In this document: piece after piece, positions 5,081 to 8,117 of the stretch
How positions within the stretch are numbered: position 1 is the first letter of the stretch
Layout of the letters: every line of letters starts with the position of its first letter
Source of the DNA: an uncultured Oscillospiraceae bacterium
GTDB taxonomy: Bacteria > Bacillota > Clostridia > Oscillospirales > Oscillospiraceae
Assembly: GCA_934615645.1 (NCBI GenBank)
Contig: CAKTTR010000078.1
Location: 1 to 8,117, forward strand
Direction of reading: 5' to 3'
DNA: 8,117 bases
Position numbers and translations under genes: made by a program
The notes under the pieces: model-generated
The model's input: only the letters and a program-made list of their open reading frames with translations
Told to the model about the DNA's origin: nothing
Databases searched by the model: none

Positions 5081-5269
5081 TCAGCCCTCCCGCTCGATGG
5101 CGCTGACGGGGCACTCGTCCATCGCCAGCTGGCAGCTGGCGCAAAACTCCGCCGGGACGGGGCCTGCGCTGGCTTTGGCCACGCCGTCTTCCGTCATGGA
5201 GAAGATCTCCGGGCAGGTGGACGCGCACAGGCCGCAGCCGATGCAGTTTTCATTGACAAAAAATTTCAT
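5081..5269 (-). CDS. Small ferredoxin, probably one [4Fe-4S] cluster
   Basis: A 62-aa low-potential electron carrier, a likely partner of enzymes such as PFOR. The N-terminal motif CIGCGLCASTCP supplies Cys9, Cys12, Cys15 and Cys19. The C-terminal half has CASCQLAMDECPVSAI, with Cys43, Cys46 and Cys53. A second full CxxCxxCxxxCP motif would need Cys at position 49, which is Ala. The best reading is a single [4Fe-4S] cluster held by Cys9, Cys12, Cys15 and Cys53, with spare cysteines that could form a disulfide as in Thermotoga-type ferredoxins. The ATG at 5269 follows AAGGAGG (5284-5278) by 8 bases; an ATG at 5293 is unlikely because it would place this ribosome-binding site inside the gene. 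It lies 51 nt after the FUSC-like gene with no clear promoter, so it is probably the last gene of that operon. Confidence 0.92.
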   Translation of the reverse strand: MKFFVNENCIGCGLCASTCPEIFSMTEDGVAKASAGPVPAEFCASCQLAMDECPVSAIEREG

Positions 5270-5287
5270 ATCCTTCGCCTCCTTCTG

Positions 5288-5304
5288 GCACACCGCTAGT
5301 GTGC
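5288..5304 (-). repeat. 6-bp hairpin in front of the ferredoxin ribosome-binding site
   Basis: GCACAC and GTGTGC (5288-5293 and 5299-5304) are exact inverted repeats with a 5-nt loop, three bases upstream of AAGGAGG in the minus-strand transcript. There is no U-run, so it is not a standard terminator. It might set mRNA processing or stability between the membrane-protein and ferredoxin genes; this is speculative. Confidence 0.4.
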
Positions 5305-5320
5305 GCAGAAGATCGCAAAA

Positions 5321-5803
5321 CTATGACCGCCGCCTCAGATGAAACAGCCCGCTGACCCCCGCCGCCAACAAGCAGCCCACCAGGCTGGAGAAAAACCGCC
5401 AGAGGGCATAGACCGTATTGCTATAGCGCCCGGTGGCGACGATCACCAGCAGATACGTGATGCAGCCCACCCGGCAGTCCATGGGCGCCATACCGCAGGC
5501 GCGGCACAGCACCAGGCTCAGCAGCGTCCCCGCCATCGCCAGCGGGATATAGGCAAGCGGTGCCTGGCCCGTCAGCCCATGCAAAAAGGCGATGAGGACC
5601 CCCGTCAGCCCGCAGAGCAGGATGCCCCGCAGCCGCAGCAGCCCCAGGCGGACGCTCTGGGCCGTCCCCGCTTGGGCGCACATCAGCGCGCAGGTACAGG
5701 TGGCCAGAATTTGTAGCTTTGGCCACAGCATACAGATGGCAACGCCCAGACCGACGCTGACAGCGATCTGGGCCTCAAATTTTCGCGGCAGCCATTCCCT
5801 CAC
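5321..5803 (-). CDS. FUSC/aromatic acid exporter-like small membrane protein
   Basis: A 160-aa integral membrane protein resembling the membrane half of FUSC/ArAE-type proteins (aromatic acid or fusaric acid efflux-like). About five to six hydrophobic stretches are visible (roughly 12-27, 30-46, 60-78, 83-100, 112-125, 138-155), starting after a charged N-terminus, VREWLPRKFE, and ending in LRRRS. The GTG at 5803 is chosen: GGGGGGAGA (5819-5811) lies 7 bases upstream. The frame stays open further upstream, but its first 64 codons there are arginine- and proline-rich, overlap the HAD gene and do not look coding. Short single-domain members of this family occur in Bacillota. The transported substrate is unknown. 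Its location 76 nt after the HAD gene suggests the same transcript. Confidence 0.7.
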   Translation of the reverse strand: MREWLPRKFEAQIAVSVGLGVAICMLWPKLQILATCTCALMCAQAGTAQSVRLGLLRLRGILLCGLTGVLIAFLHGLTGQAPLAYIPLAMAGTLLSLVLCRACGMAPMDCRVGCITYLLVIVATGRYSNTVYALWRFFSSLVGCLLAAGVSGLFHLRRRS

Positions 5804-5845
5804 AGCCGCTTCTCCCCCCTTCTTGCCGCGCCCTGGCGGCAGGAC

Positions 5846-5872
5846 GCCCCGCCAGCAGCCAGCAGGCGGGGC
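5846..5872 (-). repeat. Perfect 8-bp hairpin between the HAD and FUSC-like genes
   Basis: GCCCCGCC (5846-5853) and GGCGGGGC (5865-5872) are exact inverted repeats with an 11-nt loop, starting about 8 nt after the HAD stop codon on the minus strand. No U-run follows, so it is more likely an mRNA-stabilising or processing structure, or a weak attenuator, than a full terminator. Confidence 0.45.
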
Positions 5873-5879
5873 AAGCCGG

Positions 5880-6542
5880 TCACTCCGGCAGAACAAATCG
5901 GGCCAGCGCCGCGACCGTCGGCAGATAGACGTCGCAGTGGGCGCGCATAAACGTTTCGATCGGCGCAAGATCATACGCCCAGCCCGCCGCGGCAAACGCC
6001 ACGCCGCAGCTTCTGGCCATCGTATAGCCGTGCCGGAGATCGTCCACCATCAAAAGCGCGGACGGTGGCAGCGCCAGCTGCCGCATAATCTCCCGCAAGG
6101 GATAGGCATTCGGCTTGCGCTGCTCCGGCGGCGCGTCCCAGCCGAAGATCAGGTCCGGCTCCGGCAGGCCGTTTTCCCGGTAGTCCCGGCGGATATTGCC
6201 AGAGAGCGAGTGGGAGACGACGCAGAGCTTCCCCCCTGCCGCCCGGTAGCGGGCCAAAAACGCCGCCATCCCCGGGTACGCCCGCGGGACATGGGCCGCG
6301 ACGTAAGCGTCCCAAAATTGCAGCTCCCGCGCCATCTCCGCCTCCGTCAGGCCATAGCGGCCCCGGCACAGTGCCGGAAAGCTGCCGGTGAAATTTTCCA
6401 GCAGATACGTCTCCAGATCGATCCGCGCCCCGGGGCGCACCTCGTCTAAAAACGCCTGAAAGCAGGGGTGATGGATCGTCGCCGTGCTGTCGACGACGGT
6501 GTCGTCGTGGTCCAGCACCAGGCAGCGGTAGCGCAGGCTCAT
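5880..6542 (-). CDS. HAD-superfamily hydrolase (phosphatase-like)
   Basis: A 220-aa haloacid dehalogenase-type phosphatase, cytoplasmic, using an aspartyl-phosphate intermediate. All four motifs are present: DHDDT (11-15; Asp11 nucleophile, Asp13 acid/base), VVSHS (108-112; Ser110), RKPNAYPL (142-149; Lys143), and MVDDL (165-169; Asp167 and Asp168 for Mg2+). The helical cap lies between motifs I and II (about 20-90), as in phosphoglycolate phosphatase-like enzymes. The substrate cannot be told. Its ATG overlaps the TGA of the DUF1846 gene (ATGA, 6542-6539), and no separate Shine-Dalgarno is obvious, so translation is probably coupled to that gene. Confidence 0.88.
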   Translation of the reverse strand: MSLRYRCLVLDHDDTVVDSTATIHHPCFQAFLDEVRPGARIDLETYLLENFTGSFPALCRGRYGLTEAEMARELQFWDAYVAAHVPRAYPGMAAFLARYRAAGGKLCVVSHSLSGNIRRDYRENGLPEPDLIFGWDAPPEQRKPNAYPLREIMRQLALPPSALLMVDDLRHGYTMARSCGVAFAAAGWAYDLAPIETFMRAHCDVYLPTVAALARFVLPE

Positions 6543-7996
6543 TTGTGGTACAACCGGCTCGTCTGATACACCGGCTCCTGGGTCAGATTGATCCCCAGCT
6601 TTTTATAGATCCCCACGTCCACCGGCGAGAGAATGACCGACGCGTGGGCCTGGCAACTGCGCAGCCGGTCCAGCTGCTCCAGCGCCAGAGCGGCGACCGG
6701 ATTCGTCACCGCACTAAACGACAGCGCCATCAGCACCTCGTCCGAATGCAGCCGCGGGTTCCGGCTGCCCAGATGCTCCGTCTTCAGCGCTTGGATCGGC
6801 GCCAGAACGCTGGGCGAGATGAGCTGGATCTCATGGTTGATCTTGGCCAGGGTCTTGAGGGCATTCAGCAGCGCCGCCGCGCTGGCCCCCAGGAGTTCAG
6901 ACGTCTTGCCGGTGACGACGGTGCCGTCCTCCAGCTCGATGGCCGTAGCCGGGCCGCCGGTCTCCGCCGCCCGCTCCAAAGCCGCCGGGACCGTCCTGCG
7001 CATCTGGGGGGCAATGCCGCTTGAGCGCATCAGGACCTCCAGCTTCTGGGTCTCGCTGCTGTCGGCCTTGCCCTTGCGGACAGCGCAGGCCGACGCGTAA
7101 TACCGCCGGATGATCTCCTGCCGGGACGCCTCACAGCAGACTTCGTCGTCCACAATGGCGTTGCCCGCCATATTGACGCCCATATCCGTCGGGCTCTTGT
7201 AGGGGCAATGGCCGTGGATCTGGCGGAACATCTCTTCCAGCACGGGGAAAATCTCAATATCCCGGTTGTAGTTGACGGTCGTCTCCCCATAGGCTTCCAG
7301 ATGGAACGGGTCGATCATATTGACATCAGCTAGATCGACCGTCGCCGCCTCGTAGGCCAGATTGACCGGGTGCTTCAGCGGCAGGTTCCAGATGGGGAAC
7401 GTCTCATACTTGGCATAGCCCGCCTGGATGCCCCGCTTGTGCTCATGGTAGAGCTGGCTCAGACAGCCCGGCGCAGTGACGACGACGACGGGGCGGTCCG
7501 TCTCGATATAATCATTCCGGCCAAAGCCCTCCTCCGAGACGACCAGGCTGATATTTGAGGGATAATCCGGGATGCTGTAATGCCGGTAGGTCCGGATGCC
7601 GAGGCTCTGCAGGCGGCGCTCAAACTGCTCCGCCGAAGGCTGCGCGGCCCACCGGGTCAAAACGACACTGCCGACGTACAGCCCGTACTCCCGGAACGCG
7701 TCGATAAGCCGCAGGACGTCCACATCATAAGTAATGCCCAGATCGCCCCGGACCTTATTCTTCTCGATATCGCTGGCGTTGATCACAATGACGATCTCTG
7801 CCTGGTCCTTGAGCTTCAGCAGCATTTTCATTTTGCTGTCCGGATGGAACCCCGGCAGCACCCGCGAGGCATGGTAATCGTCAAAGAGCTTCCCACCAAA
7901 TTCCAGGTACAGTTTTCCGCCAAAAGAATCCACCCGCTCCAGGATCCGCTGGGTCTGCAGCGCGAGATATCTATCATTATCAAAGCCGATCTTCAT
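6539..7996 (-). CDS. DUF1846 (UPF0371) family protein, apparently lacking the glycine-rich PGSGK segment
   Basis: A 485-aa member of the widespread DUF1846/UPF0371 family, whose biochemical role is not established. Family hallmarks run the full length: LYLEFGGKLFDDYHASRVLPGF (29-50), VRGDLGITYDVD (82-93), GYAKYETFPIWNLPLKHPVN (about 192-211), NMIDPFHLEAYGETTVNYNR, SPTDMGVNMAGNAIVDDE, GKTSELLGA and HLGSRNPRLHSDE. The start at 7996 follows AGGAGGT (8010-8004) by 7 bases. Family members I remember read VVTAPGPGSGKxATCxSQxYH. Here VVTAPG (172-177) runs straight into CLSQLYH (178-184), an in-frame loss of eight residues; adding them back gives 493 aa, near the usual length. The rest is intact, so a real deletion variant or a sequence error are both possible. 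First gene of the operon. Confidence 0.9.
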   Translation of the reverse strand: MKIGFDNDRYLALQTQRILERVDSFGGKLYLEFGGKLFDDYHASRVLPGFHPDSKMKMLLKLKDQAEIVIVINASDIEKNKVRGDLGITYDVDVLRLIDAFREYGLYVGSVVLTRWAAQPSAEQFERRLQSLGIRTYRHYSIPDYPSNISLVVSEEGFGRNDYIETDRPVVVVTAPGCLSQLYHEHKRGIQAGYAKYETFPIWNLPLKHPVNLAYEAATVDLADVNMIDPFHLEAYGETTVNYNRDIEIFPVLEEMFRQIHGHCPYKSPTDMGVNMAGNAIVDDEVCCEASRQEIIRRYYASACAVRKGKADSSETQKLEVLMRSSGIAPQMRRTVPAALERAAETGGPATAIELEDGTVVTGKTSELLGASAAALLNALKTLAKINHEIQLISPSVLAPIQALKTEHLGSRNPRLHSDEVLMALSFSAVTNPVAALALEQLDRLRSCQAHASVILSPVDVGIYKKLGINLTQEPVYQTSRLYHK

Positions 7997-8034
7997 GCAC
8001 GCAACCTCCTGCAAAAAAACAAATTCTGTCTTTC

Positions 8035-8064
8035 AGTATAGCACTTTTCCGACACATTTTGCAA
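8035..8064 (-). promoter_or_regulatory. Predicted promoter of the DUF1846 operon
   Basis: On the minus strand TTGCAA (8064-8059) and TATACT (8040-8035) are 18 bp apart, and TGC precedes the -10 (extended -10). Transcription would start near 8028, giving a leader of about 32 nt that carries the AGGAGGT site. Bases 8065-8117 show no further feature that I can support. Confidence 0.55.
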
Positions 8065-8117
8065 GGGCAATCTCCCGATTTTCTACCGTCTCGGCATAGA
8101 GGAACCCCCTTCAGTGC

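Noticed and set aside
5804..5995. Longer N-terminus for the FUSC-like protein
   Set aside because: The upstream extension overlaps the HAD gene, is arginine- and proline-rich without membrane character, and would place the strong GGGGGGAG site inside the gene.

Overview
The window is a gene-dense, G+C-rich stretch of chromosome, most likely from an anaerobic member of the Bacillota (a Clostridia- or Negativicutes-type gut or rumen anaerobe; the sequence alone does not settle which). The pointers are a pyruvate:ferredoxin oxidoreductase, a small [4Fe-4S] ferredoxin, a DUF1846 protein, a free-standing prolyl-tRNA editing protein, strong AGGAGG ribosome-binding sites, and use of TTG and GTG starts.

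Layout. Positions 1-1430 (minus) hold the N-terminal 476 codons of nifJ, which runs off the left edge. A divergent control region (1431-1697) carries a good promoter on each strand, a repeated GGAATTTCC motif and a 5'-UTR hairpin. On the plus strand, prfC (release factor 3) is followed after three bases by a ProX/PrdX-type Ala-tRNA(Pro) deacylase gene, and the pair ends in a 13-bp terminator hairpin. Positions 3907-4298, between convergent genes, have no believable ORF but are packed with inverted repeats: two direct copies of a roughly 57-nt stem-loop with compensatory base changes, a third nested stem-loop, and two short near-perfect hairpins.

From 4299 to the right edge everything is on the minus strand. 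A DUF1846 gene (promoter at 8035-8064) overlaps a HAD hydrolase gene by ATGA, followed by a short FUSC-like membrane protein gene and a ferredoxin gene. This looks like one four-gene transcript ending in a strong, probably bidirectional terminator (5025-5074). Beyond it lies a Dph6-like ATP-pyrophosphatase gene with its own extended -10 promoter.

Functional reading. PFOR and ferredoxin belong to the same redox chemistry (pyruvate oxidation and low-potential electron transfer) but sit in separate transcripts. prfC plus the deacylase is a small translation-quality unit. The two most unusual observations are (1) the DUF1846 protein appears to lack, in frame, the eight-residue glycine-rich segment (PGSGK...AT) found after TAPG in the family members I remember, with the rest intact, and (2) the structured repeat island at 3934-4292, where the two copies preserve pairing while changing sequence.
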